Source: DATKMS01 sp041497995 (GTDB lineage Bacteria; Desulfobacterota; Binatia; HRBIN30). Taken from it: 10,701 nucleotides of DNA. The translations under genes and the position numbers were made by a program. Below are positions 1 to 6,611 of the stretch, in pieces. Within the stretch, counting starts at the first letter, position 1. The number at the start of each line of letters is the position of its first letter. The stretch is taken from NCBI GenBank assembly GCA_041497995.1, contig JBGQHM010000234.1, positions 1-10,701 of the forward strand, written 5' to 3'. The notes under the pieces were generated by a model, which did not search any database, was not told where the DNA came from, and saw only the letters and a program-made list of their open reading frames with translations.

Positions 1-2
1 TC

Positions 3-83
3 CACCTGCCGCGTGAACAGCGCTTACGCCCACGGTCAGATCTGTTGGAGGAGCGGTACGAGATGTTTCGCAAGGTGGGGTGA
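3..83 (+). CDS. C-terminal end of a truncated upstream gene, possibly AccA-like
   Basis: The third forward frame is open from the window edge to a TGA at 81-83. It reads as a charged, helix-like tail that includes DLLEERYEMFRKVG just before the stop. This resembles the C-terminal end of acetyl-CoA carboxylase carboxyltransferase alpha subunits, which often finish with a Leu-Glu-x-Arg-Tyr-x-x-Phe-Arg stretch. Only 26 residues are visible, so the family call is a guess from memory of that tail. The other two forward frames give less protein-like text here. That the gene ends at 83 is more certain than what it encodes. Confidence 0.4.
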   Translation, partial: HLPREQRLRPRSDLLEERYEMFRKVG

Positions 84-92
84 TCGTCTCGA

Positions 93-143
93 CGGGGCCA
101 CCGGCGTCGAGGGGGCACAATTCCTACTTCAAGGGTGGCCCCG
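93..143. repeat. 10-bp inverted repeat with a 31-nt loop downstream of the first gene
   Basis: CGGGGCCACC at 93-102 is exactly complementary to GGTGGCCCCG at 134-143. The hairpin begins 10 bp after the stop codon of the upstream gene, where a transcription terminator would sit, but no run of T follows it. The rest of 84-313 contains no convincing gene; a short open frame from GTG 205 to about 343 has no recognisable content. The promoter of the SIR2-TIR operon should lie in this interval, but I see no clear -35/-10 pair. Confidence 0.45.
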
Positions 144-313
144 CAGCTTCCTACTAGTCGCCGGGTCTGACCCTGCACCGGTAGTCACTCACCGAGATTG
201 ACCCGTGCTGCGATACCGTCGTGGAGATTGCGGACAACTCGATGTTGAGGCATTCTCCGACGGCCATGGTTTCAAAGGATGTTCGTTGAAGGCCGCGCGC
301 CGATCGTTAGCAG

Positions 314-1663
314 ATGAAAGAGCGTCACTGGACCAACCTCGTTAGCAGCCTGAGACACGGGCAGTGCATCCTCGTGCTCGGCCCGGAAGTGCCAGCGCGC
401 ATTGGGACGGGTGGCTCCGAGGATGCGACCGCGCCCCCGCTCACCTCTGCCGACGCGCTAAGGAACAAGCTTGCAGAAGAACTCGAGGAGGACGGCCACC
501 GCGTTACGGCGACGAGTCTTGCCGGCGTCGCACAGCAGTATGAAGACGCCGAAGGCTTTGGACCGAGCACCTTGAGGTCCCAGGCCGCCAAGTTCTACGC
601 TTCCGCGCCGATCGAGCCCTCCGCCGCCCACCAGGCCCTCGGCGGCCTACCGTTCCCGCTCATCATCTCGACGTGCCACGATCGGCTGCTCGCGGACGCG
701 CTGGAGAAAAGCGGCAAGTCGCCGGTCGCGTACCGGTTCAACCTGAGAGGCGACCGCAGCGACAATCCGGAATTCGTCATCCCAGGATCAGCAGCGACTC
801 CGCTCGTATACCACTTGTTCGGCGGTTTCGACGAGCCCCAGTCGCTTGTGATCAGTGAAAATGACCTGCTCGACTTCCTGATCGCGGTGATCTCCGAGCG
901 CCCGCCCATGCCGAACAGCCTCCGTCGGGCGCTGCAACGCCCCGGCGCGAGCCTGCTCTTCGTGGGCTTCGGCATCCGGCACTGGTACCTGCGCGTCCTG
1001 CTCAAGGCGCTTGTGCGCAGCCTATCGCTCGGGCGCTCGGGGAGTGCCGTGGCGCTCGAGCCCCTGCTCCACGGCGTGCCCGATTTCGACCGCCAGCAGA
1101 CGATCCTCTTCTATCAGCGCGGCACCCGCATCGAGGTCTGCGACGACGAGATTCAGGGCTTTCTCGCCGAGTTCAAGCGCAGGCTCGAAGCCGAAGGCGG
1201 CGCTATTGACCAGCCGTCGCCCTTCGGGCCGCGTCCGCGCGTCTTCGTCAGTTACGCGAGCGAGGACAGCGCGCTCGCGGCACGTCTGTTCGCGGCTCTG
1301 CAGAAGAGCGGTTTCGAGCCCTGGTTGGACAAGGACGCACTGCGTGGCGGGGAAGACTGGAACCTCATGATCGAAGACCAGCTGCGGGAGACCGACTACC
1401 TGCTCGTCCTGGAGACGCCCGCGCTCGCGGGCAAGCGCGTAGGCTACGTAAACAAGGAGATCGCCGTCGCCCGGGACCGGGCGCAACGCTATCGCGGATC
1501 GTTCCTGATCCCGCTGATTGGCGAGGACCTCCCACCTGAGCAGCGGATCGAGGAGCTGAGTGGGTATCAGGACATGCCCCTGCGGGAGCGTTGTTTCGAC
1601 GACGATGTCGCCGCGCTGCTCTCCACGCTGCGCCGCGACTACCAGCGCAGACAGAAGAGATAG
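314..1663 (+). CDS. SIR2-like/TIR fusion protein, putative NAD-cleaving immune effector
   Basis: The protein has 449 residues and two domains. Residues 5-290 follow the layout of the SIR2-like domain of bacterial conflict proteins: a first strand and loop at CILVLGPEVP (18-27), a STCHDRLL block (119-126), VYHLFGGFD (165-173) followed by SLVISENDLLDFL, and LLFVGFG (214-220). Residues 308-445 form a TIR domain with RVFVSYASED (309-318), PWLD (336-339), GGEDW (345-349) and VNKEIAVA (379-386). E382 aligns with the catalytic glutamate of SARM1-type TIR NADases. The usual SIR2 catalytic Asn and His appear replaced (C121, F169), so I infer a non-catalytic SIR2 domain and an active TIR. The start is the first ATG giving a complete SIR2 fold; its ribosome binding site is weak. 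The STAND NTPase gene starts 5 bp downstream, so the two are probably cotranscribed. The role in phage defence or suicide is inferred from family knowledge. Confidence 0.85.
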   Translation: MKERHWTNLVSSLRHGQCILVLGPEVPARIGTGGSEDATAPPLTSADALRNKLAEELEEDGHRVTATSLAGVAQQYEDAEGFGPSTLRSQAAKFYASAPIEPSAAHQALGGLPFPLIISTCHDRLLADALEKSGKSPVAYRFNLRGDRSDNPEFVIPGSAATPLVYHLFGGFDEPQSLVISENDLLDFLIAVISERPPMPNSLRRALQRPGASLLFVGFGIRHWYLRVLLKALVRSLSLGRSGSAVALEPLLHGVPDFDRQQTILFYQRGTRIEVCDDEIQGFLAEFKRRLEAEGGAIDQPSPFGPRPRVFVSYASEDSALAARLFAALQKSGFEPWLDKDALRGGEDWNLMIEDQLRETDYLLVLETPALAGKRVGYVNKEIAVARDRAQRYRGSFLIPLIGEDLPPEQRIEELSGYQDMPLRERCFDDDVAALLSTLRRDYQRRQKR

Positions 1664-1668
1664 CGGGC

Positions 1669-3141
1669 ATGACGGGCATCCGCACGCGATACCCAGGTGC
1701 GCAGCCGTTTTCTGACGATGCGATCTCTCGCGCTGTCTTCTTCGGCCGCGCACACGAATCCACGGCGCTTACCGACCAGATCCTCGCGAACCGGCTCGTC
1801 GTGGTCTACGCCAAGTCCGGGCTCGGAAAGACCTCCCTGCTGCAGGCCGGCGTCGCACAGCCGTTGCGCGACGAGAGCTATCTGCCGCTGTTCGTGCGAG
1901 TGAATGATGTGAAGCAGGGCCCGCTGCGCGGCGTGTTGAGCGGCGTGCGTGACTCCGCGCTGCGGCACCAGGTGGAATACAACCCAGGGAGCGGGCTATC
2001 GCTCTGGCACTTCTTCAAGACGGCAGAGTTCTGGCTCGCCGACCGTCTGTTGACGCCCGTTCTCGTCCTCGATCAGTTCGAGGAACTCTTCACCCTTCAT
2101 GCTCCTGAGGCACGCGCCGCCTTCCTGCGGGAGCTCGGGTACCTGGTCCGGGGCGTACGGCCAGAGGTGACCGACAGTTCGCCCCAGATAGAGCCTTTCA
2201 CCGATAGTGCGCCGGAAGTGCGAATCGTGATCTCGCTGCGCGAGGACTATCTCGGGTCCCTCGAAGAGGCTGCCGACAACATCCCGCAGATCCTGGACCA
2301 CCGTTTTCGGTTGACGCCGCTGACCGTTCAGGCTGCCACCGAAGCGCTGGAAGGACCGGCACGGGTTCAGAACCAGCGGCTGGTGACCCAGCCGTTCACC
2401 TATCGGCCAGACACCGTGAAGGCGATCCTCGCGTATTTGACGGAGCGCACCAAGACCCGCTCGGTCAGAACCTTAAGCCCTGTCGAGCCCTTTCACCTGC
2501 AGCTGATCTGCCAGCGCGTCGAGACGCTTGTAGCCAACAGTCAGCGGCAGGGCGTGCAGGGGGTAGAGATCTCCCTGAGCGATCTGGGCGGAGAGCGAGG
2601 TCTGAAAGCCACCCTGCGGGACTTCTACAAGAATGTGATCAATCCGATCGAGCCGCGAGGCACGCGCAGGAAGGTCCGTCGGCTCTGCGAGCAGTACTTG
2701 ATAAGTCCAGAAGGGCGTCGCCTCAGCCTCGAGCAAGGGGAGATCAAGAGGATCCTCAAGCTCGACGCGCAGACGCTAAGAAGCCTGGTAGATCGCCGCC
2801 TGCTGCGATCGGACCAGCGGGCGGACAGCTGGTACTACGAGCTCAGTCACGACAGCCTGGTTGCACCGATCCTCGCCACGCGGAAGGCGCGCGGCATTAC
2901 GTTCGGCCTATTGGGCCTTCTGGGCTCTGTGATGGCGGGGTTTGTCGGGATTTCCTTTTCGTTGGGTGTACCCGTGGGCCTTATGTTGGCCGAGCTCCGG
3001 CACAGCAAAGAAGAAGTCGTGGGGATGGTAGTGGCGTCCGTTGTCTTATTCCCGCTCGGCGCAGTGTCTTTGTGGATGGCAGCTATCGGCTTCCGCCGAA
3101 GCGTCGAAACCCTCAACCGGTACACCTCGCCACCGGTCTAG
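1669..3141 (+). CDS. Membrane-anchored STAND-type P-loop NTPase
   Basis: From ATG 1669 the protein has 490 residues. A purine-rich AAGAGA lies 8 nt upstream, which supports this start over an in-frame ATG at 1591 inside the previous gene. The STAND NTPase features are FFGR (24-27) at the domain entry, a Walker A at AKSGLGKTS (48-56), a Walker B at VLVLDQFEELF (131-141), a sensor-like RIVISLREDYLGSL (185-198) and a winged-helix-type YELSHDSLVAP (390-400). Residues about 410-440 and 452-475 are hydrophobic and should form two membrane helices. The protein then ends after a short basic tail, with none of the WD40, TPR or other repeats that usually follow a STAND module. With the SIR2-TIR gene 5 bp upstream, I infer that it is the nucleotide-dependent switch that senses a trigger at the membrane and releases the effector. 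Its N-terminus carries no effector domain of its own. Confidence 0.85.
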   Translation: MTGIRTRYPGAQPFSDDAISRAVFFGRAHESTALTDQILANRLVVVYAKSGLGKTSLLQAGVAQPLRDESYLPLFVRVNDVKQGPLRGVLSGVRDSALRHQVEYNPGSGLSLWHFFKTAEFWLADRLLTPVLVLDQFEELFTLHAPEARAAFLRELGYLVRGVRPEVTDSSPQIEPFTDSAPEVRIVISLREDYLGSLEEAADNIPQILDHRFRLTPLTVQAATEALEGPARVQNQRLVTQPFTYRPDTVKAILAYLTERTKTRSVRTLSPVEPFHLQLICQRVETLVANSQRQGVQGVEISLSDLGGERGLKATLRDFYKNVINPIEPRGTRRKVRRLCEQYLISPEGRRLSLEQGEIKRILKLDAQTLRSLVDRRLLRSDQRADSWYYELSHDSLVAPILATRKARGITFGLLGLLGSVMAGFVGISFSLGVPVGLMLAELRHSKEEVVGMVVASVVLFPLGAVSLWMAAIGFRRSVETLNRYTSPPV

Positions 3142-3245
3142 GGGCAAGTGTCGCGCATCGCGCGCCGCGGCGGTTCCGCTCGGCTCCTGCGACCAACAGC
3201 TCGTTGAAAATCGTCGCACGCGCCCAAGGCACCCGCAGCACGGCG

Positions 3246-3746
3246 CTACCGCAGCATGCCGCGCCGTCGTAGCCTCAGGGCATAAGCGAGGACCGCGCCC
3301 TGTATTGCCCAACCAAGGGCGAGGCTCCCTATTGTGAGTCCTCGTATGCCGGCCCCCCACGTTTGCTCCAGACCAGCCGGGGCAGGGAGGTCCTCGAAAC
3401 GCAACGAGAGGGTGTTGTAGAGTCCGCCCACCACACTGATGAGCAGGGCGATGAGCGCTAGCTTGACCGCCCTGGCTCGGAGGTTGAAAAGCGCGAGCCC
3501 TCCGGCGAAAAACACCACCGCCGTCCCCAGACTGACAACTTGCTGCGCCGGCGTGACCTTGAGCTGCGGGGCTTGCGCGCCGCCCGGCTGCAAGCCGAGC
3601 GAGATCACAACGATCGATATGATCACGCTGAGCACCGAGAAACAGGTCCAGACAAAGATCAGCCAGACCAAAACGGTCCGTCGCCGCTCAGGTGGTTCGG
3701 ACTCCGGCTCGGTCGCCTGCGCGGGCACCACCTTGTCGTTGGCCAT
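3246..3746 (-). CDS. Small four-helix membrane protein of unknown function
   Basis: The protein has 166 residues: a charged, Pro/Glu-rich cytoplasmic-looking N-terminus (1-23), then four hydrophobic segments at about 25-50, 68-88, 93-113 and 133-158, and a basic C-terminal tail (RLRRRGMLR). A positive-inside reading puts both ends in the cytoplasm. The start is well supported by AAGGAG a few bases before the ATG. I do not recognise the family, and there are no catalytic or metal-binding motifs. The gene converges on the STAND NTPase gene with 104 bp between the stops, so it is not in that operon. No clear terminator hairpin lies in that gap. Confidence 0.75.
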   Translation of the reverse strand: MANDKVVPAQATEPESEPPERRRTVLVWLIFVWTCFSVLSVIISIVVISLGLQPGGAQAPQLKVTPAQQVVSLGTAVVFFAGGLALFNLRARAVKLALIALLISVVGGLYNTLSLRFEDLPAPAGLEQTWGAGIRGLTIGSLALGWAIQGAVLAYALRLRRRGMLR

Positions 3747-3817
3747 AGGCTCCTTCCTTTCCTGAATCAGGTGGTCGGCGCAGTGCCCCGAAGCGCCGGC
3801 ATCGTTTCATTTAGTCT

Positions 3818-3845
3818 CTATTACCGAGATTGATCGGCACCGCAA
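3818..3845 (-). promoter_or_regulatory. Possible sigma70-type promoter for the four-helix membrane protein gene
   Basis: On the minus strand TTGCGG (3845-3840) and TAATAG (3823-3818) are 16 bp apart, about 70 bp upstream of the ATG at 3746. A 6-bp inverted repeat, CGCAAC at 3841-3846 and GTTGCG at 3853-3858, overlaps the -35 element and could be an operator. Both hexamers deviate from consensus, so this is a suggestion only. Confidence 0.3.
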
Positions 3846-3935
3846 CAATGTCGTTGCGCGGAGAGCTACGGGGGCAGGTCTGGAATGTGGAACTTTTGAT
3901 CACATACCAGCCGGTGACGCCTTCCACGCTGCGTC

Positions 3936-4010
3936 CGTGCGCAGCACCTCCGGGCGGCCGAGGCGGAAGATGCGGAGCATCTCCACGGTCCACCGGCCGA
4001 TGACGGCGTG
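3936..4010 (-). pseudogene. Fragment of an AlkA-like (HhH-GPD) DNA-3-methyladenine glycosylase
   Basis: The minus strand reads VIGRWTVEMLRIFRLGRPEV within an open stretch of about 25 codons. This matches my recollection of the conserved block after the helix-hairpin-helix in the DNA-3-methyladenine glycosylase 2 family (Gly-Ile-Gly-x-Trp-Thr-x-Glu-Met followed by Leu-Gly-Arg-Pro-Asp-Val-Leu-Pro). The Gly-Ile of the hairpin is already altered. After the LGRPEVL element the sequence leaves the family, missing the catalytic-loop Asp-Asp that should follow, and it stops at 3900-3902. Nothing upstream resembles the N-terminal part. It is a relic of roughly a tenth of a glycosylase gene, directly after the XRE gene and in the same frame past that gene's stop. 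Confidence 0.55.
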
Positions 4011-4028
4011 GATGGGTTCGATGGCCCA

Positions 4029-4235
4029 TCAGGCCGCGACTCCGCGCGCGCGCAGCTCCACCACCAGTTCCAAGCCGAGCGCCGCAGCGATGCGCCGGAA
4101 CGTGTCGAAGCTTGGGGTATTGCCGCCCGCCTCGAGGCGGGTGATGGCGGGCTGCGTACTGCCAATTCGGGTGGCCAGCTCTGCCTGGGTGATGCCGAGA
4201 CGCTCTCGTGCCTCGCGTACCCGTCCTGCGAGCAC
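4029..4235 (-). CDS. HigA-like XRE helix-turn-helix protein with uncertain 5' end
   Basis: From a GTG at 4235 the product has 68 residues with a textbook Cro/C1-type helix-turn-helix at about 15-36 (ITQAELATRIGSTQPAITRL) and a C-terminal strand GLELVVEL like that of HigA-type antitoxins. AAGGA lies 7 nt before the GTG, so this start can work. However, the frame stays open upstream to the TGA at 4368-4370, and that extension reads like a genuine N-terminus of such proteins (RSWAAIKRAKAGSEERRKAY), yet it contains no ATG, GTG or TTG. An ATG at 4371, overlapping the Phd stop as ATGA, is in another frame and would need a one-base shift to enter this one. I therefore infer either a frameshifted longer gene rescued by the GTG, or a programmed shift. 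It would bind DNA as a repressor or antitoxin; no toxin gene is adjacent. Confidence 0.6.
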   Translation of the reverse strand: MLAGRVREARERLGITQAELATRIGSTQPAITRLEAGGNTPSFDTFRRIAAALGLELVVELRARGVAA

Positions 4236-4367
4236 GAACGCGTCCTTGGCTTCCCGATAGGCCTTGCGACGTTCTTCGCTGCCGGCTTTCGCCCGCTTGA
4301 TCGCTGCCCAGCTACGCCGTTTCGTCGTCGTCTTCTGCGACGTGGTTCTCCTGGCCCTGGCGCGCTG

Positions 4368-4613
4368 TCATTCCAGATCGTTGAGCTTCGTCCACCCTTC
4401 AGCCTCACCGCGCTTGGCGGCCTTGTCGAACAGCCTCCAGAACCGGCGATTCTGGGACAGCGCTAAGATCTCGATGTCGGTATCTTCGGTGACCGGCATC
4501 AAAACCGCACATGGGCGGCCGTTCTCGGTGATCAGGACCGAGCCCTCTTCTGGTAGCTCGCCCACGATGCGGTTCAGATTTTCTTTCACCGCTCGAATGC
4601 TTTCTACTTTCAT
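4368..4613 (-). CDS. Phd/YefM-family antitoxin
   Basis: The product has 81 residues. The N-terminal 45 residues have the Phd/YefM fold pattern: a start with MKVESIRAVKENLNRIV, then VLITENGRPCAVLMPV (26-41), the strand-turn-strand used for dimerisation and operator binding. The C-terminal half (46-81, with RRFWRLFDKAAKRG) would be the toxin-binding region. AAGG sits 6 nt before the ATG. Its stop overlaps an ATG as ATGA, the usual sign of translational coupling to the next gene, here the XRE gene. In most Phd-type operons a RelE/YoeB or Doc toxin would follow; instead a second DNA-binding antitoxin-like gene does. The partner toxin is not visible in the window. Confidence 0.8.
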   Translation of the reverse strand: MKVESIRAVKENLNRIVGELPEEGSVLITENGRPCAVLMPVTEDTDIEILALSQNRRFWRLFDKAAKRGEAEGWTKLNDLE

Positions 4614-4853
4614 ACATCACCTTAGACGAACCTCTTTCCATCAATGACGAGCTCATTGCCTCGCTTGCGTCCAATGAGCACGACTTCAACGACGCGACTC
4701 TTGACTCGATAGTCTCAATTGCGGTCGCGCACGATCGAGCGCAAGGAGCGCGCAACGATGGCAACCGCGGGCACGGCCCCCGAGCCTGCAACCTACCATA
4801 CCGCCGATCTTTCTCACTTGACCGGGCCCGCGCATTTCTGGAGGATTCGGCTT

Positions 4854-6368
4854 ATGCGGACCGTCGTCGCGTTGTGCCTCGTCGTGCTGGCGTCCGTGGC
4901 GCGTGCGCAGTGTGTGGGCGCACCCACTGAACACGTCGTTGCGCCGCGCATCACCGATCCCGCCATCGATACCGACACGGAGAATCACTACGTCTACTTT
5001 CCCGCCATATCGCTCGTGCGCGACGAGTTGGTCGTGTGGTTCTCGGGGTCGTGCGGTCAGCCGCGCAACCAGCGCCTGCTGCTCCGCGAAGCCGCCCGCG
5101 ACGGGTACCGGGTTATCGGGCTCAATTATGCCAACTGTCCGTCGGTGAACTCGACGTGCGATCCTCTGCAGCCGGGTAGTCCGGACTGCTACGAGCAAGT
5201 GCGGCTCGAAAGGATCGACGGCCTCGATCGCAGCCCGCTCGTCTCGGTCACGCCGGCCAACGGAATCGAGAATCGCCTGGCGAAGCTGCTCCAGTACCTC
5301 GACGCGAACTATCCGGACGAGGGTTGGGGGCAGTACCTGGACGGAGCGGCGGCGCGCTGGGACCTGGCGATCGTGGCGGGGCATTCGCAGGGCGGCGGCA
5401 TGGCGGCGATGCTGGGCACCATACACACGGTGGCACGCGTGGCGATGTTTTCGTGGAAGGATACGATTACGCCCCTCCAACCGGCGCCCTGGTTATCCAA
5501 CGCAAAGGCGACGCCGATCGATCGCTGGTACGGCTTCTCGCACCAGCATTCCTCGCCGATCCCCGAGGAGGTGGCGTGGAACACGCTCGGTCTTCTCGGC
5601 ACGACGGTGAACGTCGATACGACTCCGGAACCGTACGCCAACACGCACCGCCTCACCACCGACGTCCTGCCGCAAACCGGCAGTTACGCCAATGCACACG
5701 GCAGCGTTGCGACGGATGACGACACGCCGCTGCGAGTGGACGGTACACCGCTGCTGTCGGAAGTCTGGCGCTACTTACTCGGCGCGATGCCCACCACCGT
5801 CACCCCCGTCCAGTCGACGACGCTGGTGCTGAAGGACGGCAGCGCCGTGAGCAACCCCAACAAGCGTGATCTCTCGATGTCCGCCAAGACCAGGCGCGAT
5901 CCGACGACGAACCGCATCGTGCCGCCCGCGCCCGGCAGTGACGGCGATCCGCGCATCTACGGTGCGGTGATCGAAGTGTTCAACGGCGCGGTGGGTGTCG
6001 AGACCGCTCGCCTACCTCTACCGGCGTCGGGGTGGAAGCTCCTTGGCACGTCGGTGCACCCGACGGGATGGACCTTCAAGAGCGCCAGCACCACCGATCC
6101 CATCCGCACGGTCACCGTCAAGACCGACGCGATCACGGTGCGCGGCGGCAAGGCGCTGTTTTGCTACACCTTGAACGAGCCGCAGCAGGGCACGATCGCG
6201 GTGCGGCTGGCATTCGGCGATGGCGCCGAGTGGTGCACCGCCGCCCCCGCAGAGACGAGCGGGAACCCGCCGGTGGCGGGGAAGAACGACATGGTCGATC
6301 GCTTCACCGGCGCGCCCAAGACCGCGCCGGCGGCCGCGTGCCTGCTCGCGCCGCGGACGCCCTTGTGA
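4854..6368 (+). CDS. Secreted alpha/beta hydrolase with C-terminal beta-rich domain
   Basis: I start it at ATG 4854, preceded by GGAGG 9 nt upstream. This places a signal peptide (MRTVVALCLVVLASVARA, cut before Gln19) at the N-terminus of a 504-residue protein; an in-frame ATG at 4719 would bury it. Residues about 45-310 form an alpha/beta hydrolase. LVVWFSGSCGQP (59-70) resembles the oxyanion-hole strand, GHSQGGG (176-182) is the nucleophile elbow with Ser178, and His282 in NAHGS is the likely catalytic His; the acid is not clear. This resembles poorly characterised secreted hydrolases of the BPSS1187 type, but the substrate is unknown. Residues about 320-465 form a second domain, starting with VLKDGSAVSNPNKRDLSMS and rich in beta-like stretches with Cys437 and Cys461. 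The Pro-rich tail ends without an anchor. The product should be periplasmic or extracellular. It is divergent from the Phd gene. Confidence 0.75.
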   Translation: MRTVVALCLVVLASVARAQCVGAPTEHVVAPRITDPAIDTDTENHYVYFPAISLVRDELVVWFSGSCGQPRNQRLLLREAARDGYRVIGLNYANCPSVNSTCDPLQPGSPDCYEQVRLERIDGLDRSPLVSVTPANGIENRLAKLLQYLDANYPDEGWGQYLDGAAARWDLAIVAGHSQGGGMAAMLGTIHTVARVAMFSWKDTITPLQPAPWLSNAKATPIDRWYGFSHQHSSPIPEEVAWNTLGLLGTTVNVDTTPEPYANTHRLTTDVLPQTGSYANAHGSVATDDDTPLRVDGTPLLSEVWRYLLGAMPTTVTPVQSTTLVLKDGSAVSNPNKRDLSMSAKTRRDPTTNRIVPPAPGSDGDPRIYGAVIEVFNGAVGVETARLPLPASGWKLLGTSVHPTGWTFKSASTTDPIRTVTVKTDAITVRGGKALFCYTLNEPQQGTIAVRLAFGDGAEWCTAAPAETSGNPPVAGKNDMVDRFTGAPKTAPAAACLLAPRTPL

Positions 6369-6403
6369 GCTCGGCAGCTCGCGCTGTCCTGAGCGGTCGG
6401 TAA

Positions 6404-6424
6404 TCAGCGGTCAGCTCTCAGCAG
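6404..6424 (+). repeat. Three tandem 7-bp TCAGC-type repeats
   Basis: TCAGCGG, TCAGCTC and TCAGCAG follow each other exactly between the hydrolase stop and the sorting-tail relic, overlapping the stop codon of the relic. The origin could be slippage or a decayed intergenic element. No function can be assigned. Confidence 0.5.
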
Positions 6425-6611
6425 GCATGCGGCGGTGAAGCCTGACACCACCGAGCCCGGCGAGCAGCAGCGCCAAAACCGCGAGCGACCATGGTGTCAA
6501 CGCCGGGGCGGGCCTTGTCTCGGCGACAGCGATCTGCCGGATCGTGACCGGATGGTCCGCAATGATGTTCGCACCGACGAATACTACGAAGCGGGCTGTG
6601 CCGCCCTTGAT
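6411..6611 (-). pseudogene. C-terminal relic of a secreted protein with a PALTPW sorting tail
   Basis: On the minus strand the frame ending at TGA 6411-6413 reads a beta-like stretch (GGTARFVVFVGANII), then PALTPWSLAVLALLLAGLGG and an Arg/His-rich end. This is the tripartite layout of PEP-CTERM/IPTL-type sorting tails: short motif, hydrophobic helix, basic end. It closely parallels the tail of the intact Cys-rich protein at 8547-9068 (PALAPWALGLLFAGLSALGL). The frame is closed by a TGA at 6630-6632 with no start codon, so only about the last 65 residues of the original protein remain. Just at the upstream limit, near 6606-6615, the minus strand switches to a truncated nucleotidyltransferase in a different frame, which marks a recombination or deletion junction. 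Confidence 0.65.

Noticed and set aside
1022..1753. A 243-codon open frame antisense to the SIR2-TIR gene
   Set aside because: The sense strand has unambiguous TIR motifs; the antisense product shows no family features and no ribosome binding site.
3142..3245. A terminator between the convergent STAND and membrane-protein genes
   Set aside because: The GC-rich stretch near 3155-3180 forms only 4-bp stems and there is no T-run.
191..3833. An 11-bp direct repeat, ACCGAGATTGA, at 191-201 and 3823-3833, bracketing the SIR2-TIR/STAND operon, considered as island ends
   Set aside because: Several 11-bp matches are expected by chance in 10.7 kb, the flanks do not extend the match, and no integrase, tRNA or transposase is present.
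4719..4853. An N-terminal extension of the secreted hydrolase from ATG 4719
   Set aside because: It would bury the signal peptide 45 residues inside the protein and lacks a ribosome binding site, while ATG 4854 has GGAGG at 9 nt.
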